Source: Capnocytophaga cynodegmi DSM 19736 (GTDB taxonomy: Bacteria; Bacteroidota; Bacteroidia; Flavobacteriales; Flavobacteriaceae). From it: a stretch of 59,509 nt of DNA. Below the pieces are notes generated by a model. It did no database searches. It saw only the letters and a list, made by a program, of their open reading frames with translations, and was not told where the DNA came from. Each line of letters starts with the position of its first letter. Position 1 is the stretch's first letter. Below, in pieces: positions 26,639-35,533 of this stretch. Position numbers and translations under genes: made by a program. The stretch lies in assembly GCF_000379185.1 (NCBI RefSeq), contig NZ_KB900736.1:95-59603 (forward strand), written 5' to 3'.

Positions 26639-28432
26639 CTACTTGTACATTGCTTCAATTTCTTTACTATAATTTGCGTAGATAACCTTACGTTTGAGCT
26701 TTAATGTTGGTGTAATTTCATTTCGCTCAATTGAGAAAGCATCAGGAAGCAACGTGAATTTTTTAATTTTCTCATAATCAGGCAAATCATTTTGAAACTT
26801 CTGTAATTGTTTGGTAATATAGTCAATTACCTGACTATTTTTCAAAAGTTCCGTTGTTGATTTGTACTTGATATTCAACTCCTGAAGAGCCTGTGTAAGC
26901 ATCTCAAAATTAGGCACAATCAAAGCCGAAACAAATTTTTTTCCATCTGCAATTACTGCAATCTGATTTATGAGATTATATTTTCCTACCTTTCCTTCAA
27001 TATGTTGTGGTGCAATATATTTTCCGTTAGAAGTTTTCATTAACTCCTTGATTCTGTCTGTAATATACACATTATTTTGAGTATCTAAATTACCCGCATC
27101 ACCCGTTTTCAAGAAGCCATCTTCCGTAAATACTTTTTTGGTTTCCTCAGGATTTTTATAATACCCTTTCATCACCATACCTCCTTTAACCAAAATTTCG
27201 TTATCTGCTCCAATTTTGACTTCCGCATTTGGCATTATCGACCCAACTGACTGAACTTCAAAATCTACATTATCCCAACAAGACACCGTAGCAAGTGTTT
27301 CGGTCATTCCATATCCTAATTTTACGTTTACCCCTATGGAATGGAAAAAACGTCCTATACTTGGCTCTAAATTAGCTCCACCACAAGGCATAAAACGAAT
27401 GCGTCCGCCTAATGATTGCTTTAATTTAGAATACACTAACTTATCTGAGATATTGTGTGCTTTTTTTAACCACCAAGAAATCTTCTTACCTTCTTGATTG
27501 ATTTTCAAGACCTTTCTTCCTGTTTTTATAGCAAAAGCAAATATCATCTTCTTAGCGAAAGAAGAACTATCCACTTTGTCGTGAACGGTTGCAAATATTT
27601 TCTCATAAAATCTTGGTACAGCACACATTACAGTTGGTTTTACTTCCTCCAACGCACTTTTAATATTATTGGGGTTTTCTAAGTAATAAACCGTAGCACC
27701 TTTATATAACGAATAGTACGTCCAAGCTCTTTCAAAAACGTGTGATAAAGGCAAAAACGCCAATGATTCATCTTTATCCGAAATTTCAAGCCTTATATCG
27801 TGTCCAATTAATTGGTAGGCTAAATTTTCATAATCCAACATCACACCTTTAGGCTCACCTGTTGTTCCTGAAGTATATATTATTGTAAATAAATCATCTA
27901 ACCTTTTATCTGTTATCCTTTTTTGAAGTTCTTCATTATAGATATCCGTTTTTCCGTACACTAAAAAATCATTCCATTTAATGGAATATTTATCTTCTTT
28001 CAGCTCAACATCTTCTTTAAAAACAACTATTTTTTGTAAGGAAGGACATTTTTCCACTATTTGAAGAGCTTTTTCATATTGTTCGGTATCACCTACAAAT
28101 AATATCTTTACCTCTGCGTGATTCAACACATAGAGGGCTTGTTCTGATGTATTTGTAGCATAAATAGGAACGGGTATCACTCTAATTTGTAAGCTACCAA
28201 AGTCTGTAATTGTCCACTGAGGCATATTTTGAGAAAAAATGCCAATAGTTTCTTGTGGGTGAAGTCCAAAATGTAGTAATGATTTTGAAAGTAAATTGGT
28301 TACATCTCCTAACTCATTCCAAGTAATCCCTTCCCAATTTTGTTCAACTTTACCTATTAAAGCTTTCTTATGCCCAAATTTTTCCACATTTTCGTGAAAA
28401 ACAGAAGTATAATGATATGATAATAAATTCAT
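26639..28432 (-). CDS. Long-chain acyl-CoA synthetase (AMP-forming)
   Basis: 597 aa. Activates fatty acids to acyl-CoA through an acyl-adenylate. AMP-binding P-loop YTSGTTGEPKG at 186-196; further motifs GYGMTETLATVS and GEILVKG-like DNEILVKGGMVMKGYYK; C-terminal hinge KTGDAGNLDTQNNVYITDRIKEL with the conserved Asp-Arg. Bacteroidetes genomes often carry several paralogues, so a gene symbol is not assigned. The promoter carries a palindrome (28473-28486), which suggests ligand-controlled repression. Functionally linked to the acyl-CoA dehydrogenase downstream. Confidence 0.93.
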   Translation of the reverse strand: MNLLSYHYTSVFHENVEKFGHKKALIGKVEQNWEGITWNELGDVTNLLSKSLLHFGLHPQETIGIFSQNMPQWTITDFGSLQIRVIPVPIYATNTSEQALYVLNHAEVKILFVGDTEQYEKALQIVEKCPSLQKIVVFKEDVELKEDKYSIKWNDFLVYGKTDIYNEELQKRITDKRLDDLFTIIYTSGTTGEPKGVMLDYENLAYQLIGHDIRLEISDKDESLAFLPLSHVFERAWTYYSLYKGATVYYLENPNNIKSALEEVKPTVMCAVPRFYEKIFATVHDKVDSSSFAKKMIFAFAIKTGRKVLKINQEGKKISWWLKKAHNISDKLVYSKLKQSLGGRIRFMPCGGANLEPSIGRFFHSIGVNVKLGYGMTETLATVSCWDNVDFEVQSVGSIMPNAEVKIGADNEILVKGGMVMKGYYKNPEETKKVFTEDGFLKTGDAGNLDTQNNVYITDRIKELMKTSNGKYIAPQHIEGKVGKYNLINQIAVIADGKKFVSALIVPNFEMLTQALQELNIKYKSTTELLKNSQVIDYITKQLQKFQNDLPDYEKIKKFTLLPDAFSIERNEITPTLKLKRKVIYANYSKEIEAMYK

Positions 28433-28455
28433 TACAAATAATCTATTTGAGATGG

Positions 28456-28489
28456 CAAAGGTAATAAAAAAAGTAATACGTATTACAAA
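28456..28489 (-). promoter_or_regulatory. Acyl-CoA synthetase promoter with a 14-bp palindrome
   Basis: Minus-strand TTTG (28486-28489), a 22-nt spacer and TACCTTTG (28456-28463). The perfect palindrome GTAATACGTATTAC at 28473-28486 lies between the two elements and overlaps the -33 end. This is a classic position for a repressor operator, for example of a TetR-family fatty-acid regulator; the regulator is not in this window. Confidence 0.6.
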
Positions 28490-28498
28490 TGGCCTATA

Positions 28499-29185
28499 TT
28501 AAAAAAATCGATATGCAAACCCTGTACTTACAAACCAATTCGAATTTTCATTAAAAATAGAACAACCAAAAGAGATATCAACCTGAAAATCAGAAGTTAT
28601 ACAATACAACACCCCTGTATCAAAATTATGTACAGGAAACTGATTTCCGAAAACAGCAAAATATTCTAAAAATGTGTACAAGTCCTTACTAATAGAATAA
28701 CCAAATTGGGTTGTAACATTCAGCTCTTTAAAAAAATTCGATGTTCCCACATTGTAGCAAAGAACAAACTTTTCAGAAATATTATTTTCAAAAGCTAAAT
28801 AAACATCTGTTTGCCATTGTTTCAGAGGATTTTTGTATGCCAAGTAACCAACCAGAGTAATTGCAGGTAAACTTCCCTTTTCTTGCAAAATGCGTTGTTT
28901 GAAACTCAAAACTAAATTATCTACCTGAATATTTTCCGATTTATTTTTCTCAATATCAGAAGACAATCGAATTTCTGTTCCGTTAAAAACCCCATAACGC
29001 AACATCAAATTATTAGAAGTATTTTCATCAGAAAACGTAAAGCCATCTTCCAACTGAAATTTATTTTTCGGAAGTGTGTAAACTCCTTCACTTTGGTCGG
29101 GACGGTCAGTATTCACATCATCAAGTTGCTGAGAATACAGCGTTGATGTTATCAACAATAGAAAAAACAAACAAATTTTTCTCAT
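28499..29185 (-). CDS. Small outer-membrane beta-barrel protein (phenol MetA-type family)
   Basis: 228 aa. Signal peptide of about 18 residues ending near LYSQQ. The mature start DDVNTDRPDQSEGVYTLPK matches the family once named after the MetA phenol-degradation protein (PF13557-like), common in Bacteroidetes as small outer-membrane channels. Alternating hydrophobic patterns and the C-terminal aromatic FAYRFF fit a barrel. The substrate is unknown. It lies between the E2 gene and the acyl-CoA synthetase with no obvious operon partner. Confidence 0.7.
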   Translation of the reverse strand: MRKICLFFLLLITSTLYSQQLDDVNTDRPDQSEGVYTLPKNKFQLEDGFTFSDENTSNNLMLRYGVFNGTEIRLSSDIEKNKSENIQVDNLVLSFKQRILQEKGSLPAITLVGYLAYKNPLKQWQTDVYLAFENNISEKFVLCYNVGTSNFFKELNVTTQFGYSISKDLYTFLEYFAVFGNQFPVHNFDTGVLYCITSDFQVDISFGCSIFNENSNWFVSTGFAYRFF

Positions 29186-29265
29186 AACTCAAATTTTAAC
29201 TCGTTTCCTAAATTTTTGTGCAAAAGAATGGCTTTTTTTCTATTTTTCCTAATATTCCAAAAATA

Positions 29266-29301
29266 GAAAATGCAAATCTAAATATTCAGACTTGCATTTT
29301 C
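29266..29301 (-). terminator. Hairpin downstream of the E2 gene
   Basis: GAAAATGCAA (29266-29275) pairs with TTGCATTTTC (29292-29301). On the minus strand it is followed by TATTTTTGG, a weak T-tract. Probable terminator of the pdhA-E2 pair. Confidence 0.55.
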
Positions 29302-29331
29302 AACGTAATATTATAAAAACCCTAAAAATTT

Positions 29332-30912
29332 CTAAGCTAGCATTGTAACAGGATTTTCAATGTACGTTTTAAGCGTTTGCAGGAATTGAGCTCCTGTAGC
29401 ACCATCAACTGTACGATGGTCACACGCCAAGGTAACTTTCATTGTATGTCCTACCACAATTTGTCCTTCTTTAACGACTGGTTTTTCAACAATAGCTCCA
29501 ACTGACAAAATCGCTGAATTAGGTTGATTGATAATTGACGTAAACGACTCAATGCCAAACATTCCTAAGTTAGAAACAGTAAATGTGCTTCCTTCCATTT
29601 CAGCTAGAGTTAGCTTTTTATTTCTTGCTTTACCCGCCAAATCTTTCACTTGTCCACCTATTTGAGTAAGGCTCAATTGGTCCGCAAACTTAAGTACTGG
29701 CACCACCAATCCTTCATCTACAGCAACCGCTACACCAATGTGTACGTGCTTGTTGTAAACGGTAACATCATTCTTCCAAGAAGTATTCACTTGAGGATGT
29801 TTTTTGAGTGCCATTGCACACGCCTTCACAACCATATCATTGAATGAAACTTTGGTATCAGGTATGTTGTTGATTTGCACACGTGAAGCCATCGCATTTT
29901 CCATATCAATCTCTATAGTCAGGTAATAATGAGGTGCCGTGAATTTCGACTCAGAAAGGCGTTTAGCAATCGTTTTACGCATTTGAGAGTTTTTAACCTC
30001 TTCTACTGCTTCTTGCCCTACAGGTGCAAAAGTAGCTACCAATGCAGAAGAAGTACTTTGTGCTGGAGATGCCACTGCAGATGGTGTAAATCCTTCAACA
30101 TCTTTTTTGGTAATACGTCCATTTTCCCCAGAACCTTTCACTTGCGAAAGATTAATACCTTTTTCCTGTGCTATTTTTTTAGCCAATGGAGAAGCGAAAA
30201 TACGTTCACCACTAGTAGCTACATTAGAATTAGACACAGAAACTGAAGTCACTTCTTTTTTCTGTTCAGTTTTTTCTTCCTGTTTAGGCGCGGGAGCTGA
30301 AACTTTTCCTCCACTAGCCACGATGGCACTCACATCAGTCCCAGCAGGACCTACAATAGCTAAAAGAGAATCTACTGCGGCTGACTCGCCTTCCTTTATG
30401 CCTATATACAACAGAGTTCCTGAATAGAATGACTCAAACTCCATTGTAGCTTTGTCAGTCTCAATTTCTGCCAGAATATCACCTTCACTTACCCTATCAC
30501 CTACCTTTTTTAGCCAAGTAGCTACTGTTCCCTCAGTCATAGTGTCACTTAATCGTGGCATAGTTACCACTTCCACTCCCGAAGGTATGGTTACTTCTGC
30601 TGCAGGTGCTTCTTCAGGTTGAGAAGCGACTTGAGGAGCAGAACCTCCACCTATTAAGGCTGAAATATCTTCTCCTTCTTTACCTACAATTGCTAAAAGA
30701 GAATCTACAGGAGCTGTTTCGCCTTCTTGAAGACCAATATACAACAATGTGCCTGAATAAAATGATTCAAACTCCATTGTAGCTTTATCAGTCTCAATTT
30801 CTGCTAAAATATCACCTTCACTTATTTTATCACCTACTTTTTTTAGCCACTTTGCAACAACTCCTTCTTCCATTGTGTCGCTCAATCGTGGCATATTGAT
30901 TATTTCTGCCAT
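29332..30912 (-). CDS. pdhC: Pyruvate dehydrogenase E2, dihydrolipoyl acetyltransferase
   Basis: 526 aa. Core of the pyruvate dehydrogenase complex; transfers acetyl groups from lipoate to CoA. Two lipoyl domains, with lipoylated Lys43 and Lys154 in ETDKATMEF, are linked by Ala/Pro-rich stretches. A peripheral-subunit-binding domain follows (FASPLAKKIAQEKGINL...GRITKKDV, about 237-275). The catalytic domain ends with DHRTVDG (His499, Asp503). The two lipoyl domains are nearly identical at DNA level. It begins 6 nt after pdhA, so the two are co-transcribed; E1-beta and E3 are not in the window. Confidence 0.95.
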   Translation of the reverse strand: MAEIINMPRLSDTMEEGVVAKWLKKVGDKISEGDILAEIETDKATMEFESFYSGTLLYIGLQEGETAPVDSLLAIVGKEGEDISALIGGGSAPQVASQPEEAPAAEVTIPSGVEVVTMPRLSDTMTEGTVATWLKKVGDRVSEGDILAEIETDKATMEFESFYSGTLLYIGIKEGESAAVDSLLAIVGPAGTDVSAIVASGGKVSAPAPKQEEKTEQKKEVTSVSVSNSNVATSGERIFASPLAKKIAQEKGINLSQVKGSGENGRITKKDVEGFTPSAVASPAQSTSSALVATFAPVGQEAVEEVKNSQMRKTIAKRLSESKFTAPHYYLTIEIDMENAMASRVQINNIPDTKVSFNDMVVKACAMALKKHPQVNTSWKNDVTVYNKHVHIGVAVAVDEGLVVPVLKFADQLSLTQIGGQVKDLAGKARNKKLTLAEMEGSTFTVSNLGMFGIESFTSIINQPNSAILSVGAIVEKPVVKEGQIVVGHTMKVTLACDHRTVDGATGAQFLQTLKTYIENPVTMLA

Positions 30913-30918
30913 TTTTTA

Positions 30919-31917
30919 TTATAATTTATGAGATAAAAAAGGATAATTTTCTTGTTCATACACAGTATCGTACATCACATTTTTGGCTGGGAATGGAGAT
31001 TCCTCTGCGAATTTTTCGCATTCAGCAACAAGTTTCTTAACTCGCTCATCAATAGCTTCAATCTCAGCCTCAGAAGCATATTTCTTAGCTTTTATCACAT
31101 CTAATACTTGAGTAATTGGGTCTATTTTCTTGTACTCCTCTACTTCCTCTTTAGTACGATAATGCTGAGCATCAGACATTGAATGCCCACGATAACGATA
31201 CGTTCTGATATCTAAAAGAGTAGGTCCGTCTCCACGTCTTGCTCTCTCCACTGCTTCATAAACTGCCTCAGCAACTTTTACAGGATTCATTCCGTCGACA
31301 GGCCCACAAGGCATTTCGTAACCCAAACCAAGTTTCCAGATATCTACGTGATTTGCAGTTCTTTCCACTGAAGTTCCCATTGCATAATGGTTATTTTCAA
31401 TAATGAACACAACAGGCAATTTCCAAAGCATTGCCAAATTGAGTGTTTCGTGGAAAGCCCCCTGACGAACAGCACCATCTCCCATAAATGTTAGTGTAAC
31501 TGCCTTTCTGTCAAAATATTTATCAGCGAAAGCCAAACCAGCTCCTAACGGAATTTGACCTCCAACGATACCGTGACCTCCATAAAAATTATGTTCCTTT
31601 GAGAAGATGTGCATTGACCCGCCCAATCCTTGTGAAGTTCCTGTAGCTTTTCCGTATAACTCAGCCATAACTCTTTTAGGGTCAACACCTAAAGCGATAG
31701 GATGAACGTGATTACGGTAAGAGGTAATCATTTTATCTTTTTTAGGATCAATAACGTGCATACAACCTGCAACAATAGCTTCCTGCCCATTGTACAAGTG
31801 TAAGAATCCTCTCACCTTTTGTTGAATATAAACTGCTGCGAGTTTATCTTCAAACTTTCTCCAAAAAAGCATATCCTCATACCATTTTAGGTACACATCT
31901 TTACCAATTTTTTTCAT
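30919..31917 (-). CDS. pdhA: Pyruvate dehydrogenase E1 component, alpha subunit
   Basis: 332 aa, normal length. Thiamine-diphosphate-dependent decarboxylation of pyruvate with the beta subunit, which is encoded elsewhere. The TPP motif begins with GDGAVRQGAFHETLNLA and ends with IENN. The phosphorylation-loop region YRYRGHSMSDAQHYRTKEE is conserved as in mitochondrial and Gram-negative alpha subunits. Expression probably starts from TATTTTTG at 31995-32002 on the minus strand. It leads the E2 gene by 6 nt. Confidence 0.95.
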   Translation of the reverse strand: MKKIGKDVYLKWYEDMLFWRKFEDKLAAVYIQQKVRGFLHLYNGQEAIVAGCMHVIDPKKDKMITSYRNHVHPIALGVDPKRVMAELYGKATGTSQGLGGSMHIFSKEHNFYGGHGIVGGQIPLGAGLAFADKYFDRKAVTLTFMGDGAVRQGAFHETLNLAMLWKLPVVFIIENNHYAMGTSVERTANHVDIWKLGLGYEMPCGPVDGMNPVKVAEAVYEAVERARRGDGPTLLDIRTYRYRGHSMSDAQHYRTKEEVEEYKKIDPITQVLDVIKAKKYASEAEIEAIDERVKKLVAECEKFAEESPFPAKNVMYDTVYEQENYPFLSHKL

Positions 31918-32079
31918 TTGCCTTTATATTTTAGTATGATATAATCTTATAATATCTGATTCTTAATAATTTACATAAAAAATAGGTGAATTATCAAAAA
32001 TATTTGCAAAGGTGCAAAAAATCTGCTTTTTTTCAAAATAAAATAGCAAAAAAATACCTTTAACTTATTTTACTCACTT

Positions 32080-32925
32080 TTACATTTCCAAATTATCTAT
32101 CAAGCGAATTCCATCAACATACACAACAACAAAAGCCCTATACTTTTTACCAGATTCTTTTTCAGCAATCTCAGTCAATGTATCTGCTTCTGCTATGCTA
32201 AAATACTCTAATTCAAAATCTTTTTTTATTTCAAATTGTTGTTTTACCCACTTCTCAATTTCAATAGGATTCTTTGTACTAAACTGATTTCTAACCTCTT
32301 GGAGTACCTGATAAATATAGGCAGCTTCTTCTCTCCTATCTTCACTAAGCCTTTGATTTCTAGAGCTCAAAGCCAAACCTCTTTCATCTCGAACAATCGG
32401 ACAACCAATTACGTCGACAGGCAATTTTGTTTGAGCAACCATCTTCTTGATAATGAGGAGTTGTTGGTAATCTTTCTCTCCAAAATAAGCTTTATCAGGA
32501 GTAACAATCTGGAAAAGTTTCTTTACAACGGTGCCTACCCCATCGAAATGCCCAGGACGAAATTTACCTTCCATTACTTTGTCAAGTCCCTCAAAATTAA
32601 ATTTTTCGGAAACTACGTCTTTGTCATAAACATCTTCCACACTGGGAGCATAAACAATCACTTCTTCACTAACTTTTTTTATCTTCTCCACATCTGCCTC
32701 AAGCGTTCGTGGATACTTATCCAAATCCTCAGCATTATTGAACTGCGTTGGATTTACAAAAATACTCACTACAGTCACATCATTTTCTGACAAAGATTTG
32801 TAAATCAATGATAAATGCCCTTCGTGTAAAGCTCCCATTGTAGGAACAAAACCAATACTTTTTCCTGATTTTTTATATGTTGAAATTGTGTTTTTTAGTT
32901 TCTCTTGCTGCGTATAAATTTCCAT
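32080..32925 (-). CDS. panC: Pantothenate synthetase
   Basis: 281 aa. Condenses pantoate and beta-alanine with ATP to give pantothenate, the precursor of CoA. Motifs: PTMGALHEGHLSL at 28-40 with the HxGH nucleotide-binding signature, FVNPTQFN, KLFQIVTPDKAYFGEKDYQQ, and the KMSKS-like loop LALSSRNQRL. Divergent from the glycogen-synthase-like gene, as commonly seen in Bacteroidetes. Its -7 element TAAGTTTG lies at 32945-32952. Confidence 0.97.
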   Translation of the reverse strand: MEIYTQQEKLKNTISTYKKSGKSIGFVPTMGALHEGHLSLIYKSLSENDVTVVSIFVNPTQFNNAEDLDKYPRTLEADVEKIKKVSEEVIVYAPSVEDVYDKDVVSEKFNFEGLDKVMEGKFRPGHFDGVGTVVKKLFQIVTPDKAYFGEKDYQQLLIIKKMVAQTKLPVDVIGCPIVRDERGLALSSRNQRLSEDRREEAAYIYQVLQEVRNQFSTKNPIEIEKWVKQQFEIKKDFELEYFSIAEADTLTEIAEKESGKKYRAFVVVYVDGIRLIDNLEM

Positions 32926-32944
32926 TCTTTAAATAATTATCGTG

Positions 32945-32993
32945 CAAACTTATATATTTTTTATGGATTTCTGTATATTTTTTTGTACTTTTG
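32945..32993. promoter_or_regulatory. Divergent promoters of panC and the glycogen-synthase-like operon
   Basis: Minus-strand TAAGTTTG (32945-32952) faces panC, 20 nt before its ATG. Plus-strand TACTTTTG (32986-32993) lies 37 nt before the ATG at 33030. Both match TAnnTTTG. Confidence 0.6.
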
Positions 32994-33029
32994 TAGCTTT
33001 CAAAGCTAACAAAAAACTATTTACTTTTT

Positions 33030-33839
33030 ATGAAAGATAAAAAAGTGCTTTTTGTGTCTTCTGAAGTAATGCCTTATTCTCCTGAAAATGAGATTTCAAA
33101 AATGTCTTTTGAAACCCCAAGAATGGTTAATAGCAATGGTGGACAGATACGAATTTTTATGCCACGCTTCGGAAATATCAATGAGAGAAGACACCAACTT
33201 CACGAAGTAATTCGACTCTCAGGAATGAATATCGTTATCAATGACATTGATGTACCCTTGATTATCAAGGTTGCGTCTATACCCAAGGAGCGTATTCAGG
33301 TTTATTTCATTGACAATGATGAATATTTTAAAAGGAAAGCTACTTTTTCAGATGAAAATGGAGAGTTATTCCCTGATAATGATGAGCGTTGCATTTTTTT
33401 CGCAAAAGGTGTAGTAGAAACTGTTAAAAAACTTAATTGGCTTCCTGACATCATTCATATTCACGGCTGGTTAGCATCATTATTACCACTATATTTGAGG
33501 ACTTATTACAAAGATGAGCCTATTTTTCAGGAAAGTAAGATAATTACTTCAGTATTCAATAAGGATTTTGAAGGCAATTTGGACTCAACATTAATTAGTA
33601 AAGTGAATTTTGATGGTATTAGTTCCAGAGCCTCCGATGCACTAAAAGAGCCTAATTATTTCAATTTGATGAAGATAGCTGCGAAAAACTCTGATGGGGT
33701 AATCATTGTAGGAGATGAAATGTCGGAGGACTTTAATGCTTTCCTTAAAGGACTTAAAAAACCTATCCTTTACAACAACGATCAGGAAACTTTTCAAGAA
33801 TCCTACAGAGATTTTTATTTACGAATTTTAAAAAAATAA
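33030..33839 (+). CDS. Glycogen/starch synthase-like protein, N-terminal GT5 domain only
   Basis: 269 aa, about half of a real GT5 glycogen synthase (around 480 aa). It begins with the family fold VLFVSSEVMPYSPENEISKM, but the ADP-glucose-binding K-x-G-G-L motif that should follow is absent. DIIHIHGWLASLLPLYLRTYY keeps the usual DxxHxHDW-like segment with Gly for Asp. The C-terminal GT-B domain is missing. It is thus unlikely to be a glycosyltransferase; similar short proteins accompany panC in other Bacteroidetes. The next gene starts 14 nt after it, so they form an operon. Confidence 0.8.
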   Translation: MKDKKVLFVSSEVMPYSPENEISKMSFETPRMVNSNGGQIRIFMPRFGNINERRHQLHEVIRLSGMNIVINDIDVPLIIKVASIPKERIQVYFIDNDEYFKRKATFSDENGELFPDNDERCIFFAKGVVETVKKLNWLPDIIHIHGWLASLLPLYLRTYYKDEPIFQESKIITSVFNKDFEGNLDSTLISKVNFDGISSRASDALKEPNYFNLMKIAAKNSDGVIIVGDEMSEDFNAFLKGLKKPILYNNDQETFQESYRDFYLRILKK

Positions 33840-33853
33840 GACGAAGAGAGAAT

Positions 33854-35422
33854 ATGAACAAAACAATGTTTTTCAAAACATTAGCAATCACAGGGTTATC
33901 AATTATCTTTTGTGGTTGTACTGATGATTCATTCAAGGAAATTGAAAGCGATTTGTTAGGAAATCCTAATTACGATACAGGCGTTTATACTGCTACAGTT
34001 TCTATAAATAATATCAAAGAGAAAGCCACCCAAGCCAACGGACTTGGAGGATATCTTTTAGGACAATACACTCAAGAACCATTTGGAACAAAAAAAGCAA
34101 GTATCATCGCTCAAGTAACTTTACCAAGTGAAAATCCCACCTTTGGTGCTAATTCTCAAGCTACTGAAATTAAAAATAAATCACAAGAGGAAGAGACCGT
34201 TACTGAAGCATACCTATATATACCTTTTTTCAATCCTAATAGTTTTTCAAAAAACTTCTCGTATACCAAAGATGCTGAATACGTGTTAGATTCTATCTAT
34301 GGGGATTCAAAAGCGTCTTTCCAAGTAGATGTAAAGGAACTTACTTATTTTTTGAGAGATATTGATGAAAATTTAAAAAATCAAGTTTATTATTCTGACT
34401 TGAATGTTAATAACCACTTGGGAGCTTCTTTAATAAAAGAAAACAAAAGCTACACCATTAGCAGAAAAGCCATCACACGAAATAAGTTAGATAGTTCAAA
34501 AACGAATGATAAAGGAACTGATAACGTGGGAGATGTGTTGGCTCCAGGAATACGAATTGATTTGAAAACAGACTTCTTTCAACAAAAAATATTGGATAAA
34601 GAAGGTAGTAATGAACTTTCTAACCAGAATGTTTTTAAAAACTATTTTAGAGGGATAGCTGTTTCTGTTGATAATCTTTCAGCAGACTTGATGATGCTTT
34701 TGAATATGGCAAATGCAAAAATTGAATTGGTTTATACTTATAAATCATCTTCAGACAAGGATAAAAAGAATACCAATCGTTATGAGATGAATGTAAACGG
34801 AATTACAGTAAATCTTTTTAATAATTCGCAAGAAGCTATTAATTCAGATTCAAATCCTAATGATGTATCAAGAGTTTTCCTCAGCGGCTCACAAGGAAGA
34901 ACTGCTGAACTCAAACTATTTACAGAAACTGAATTGGCAGAAATTCGCAAAAAAGATGTTCTAATCACAGATGCGAGTTTGTTTTTATATGTAGATGAAT
35001 CGGTTACCTATAACAAAGAACCGGAGCGAATTTTTATCTATAATGCCAAAACAGGAGCTATTTTAGCTGATTATCTGCACGACCCAACAACAAGTTTGCC
35101 TTCATCAAACGATGCTCAAACGGTTCATCTGGGAAAATTGCAAAAGAAAGATGGAAAGGGAGTTTACTATCAGCTTCGCATAACAAATCATATTCTAAAT
35201 ATTGTGAAAAACAATGCGGAAAATGTTCCATTAGGAATAGCTGTGGCTTCAAATGTTAAAAACAGTTTTTCTGCAAAATATTTGAATTCATCGAATGAAA
35301 AGAAATTTATTCCTATGAATTCACTTTCAACTCCTTTGAGTACTGTAATTTACGGAAATAGTTTAAGTATTGATAAAGATAAACGCTTGCAATTGAAAAT
35401 AAACTATACTAAATTGAAATAA
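33854..35422 (+). CDS. DUF4270 family lipoprotein
   Basis: 522 aa. The lipoprotein signal peptide ends at Cys23 (IIFCGC). The mature part is beta-rich, with the family features LGNPNYDTGVYTATVSI near the start, LGGYLLGQYTQEPFGTKKASIIAQ, and AYLYIPF. DUF4270 proteins are conserved in Bacteroidetes next to the short GT5 gene and panC; their role is unknown, presumably at the outer membrane. A 16-bp inverted repeat follows the stop (35443-35494). Confidence 0.85.
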   Translation: MNKTMFFKTLAITGLSIIFCGCTDDSFKEIESDLLGNPNYDTGVYTATVSINNIKEKATQANGLGGYLLGQYTQEPFGTKKASIIAQVTLPSENPTFGANSQATEIKNKSQEEETVTEAYLYIPFFNPNSFSKNFSYTKDAEYVLDSIYGDSKASFQVDVKELTYFLRDIDENLKNQVYYSDLNVNNHLGASLIKENKSYTISRKAITRNKLDSSKTNDKGTDNVGDVLAPGIRIDLKTDFFQQKILDKEGSNELSNQNVFKNYFRGIAVSVDNLSADLMMLLNMANAKIELVYTYKSSSDKDKKNTNRYEMNVNGITVNLFNNSQEAINSDSNPNDVSRVFLSGSQGRTAELKLFTETELAEIRKKDVLITDASLFLYVDESVTYNKEPERIFIYNAKTGAILADYLHDPTTSLPSSNDAQTVHLGKLQKKDGKGVYYQLRITNHILNIVKNNAENVPLGIAVASNVKNSFSAKYLNSSNEKKFIPMNSLSTPLSTVIYGNSLSIDKDKRLQLKINYTKLK

Positions 35423-35442
35423 CTTATTTTTATTTTTTTGTT

Positions 35443-35494
35443 TGAGGTTTGAAATTTAAGATTTTATAAGTAGAATTCTAAATTTCAAACCTCA
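35443..35494 (+). terminator. Inverted repeat downstream of the DUF4270 gene
   Basis: Perfect 16-bp arms at 35443-35458 and 35479-35494 (outer end TGAGGTTTG), with a 20-nt loop. There is no T-tract on the plus side, so termination is possible but not certain. Confidence 0.5.
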
Positions 35495-35533
35495 ATCGCA
35501 ATTATAGAACTTTATTTTAAAAAATTTGATTGA

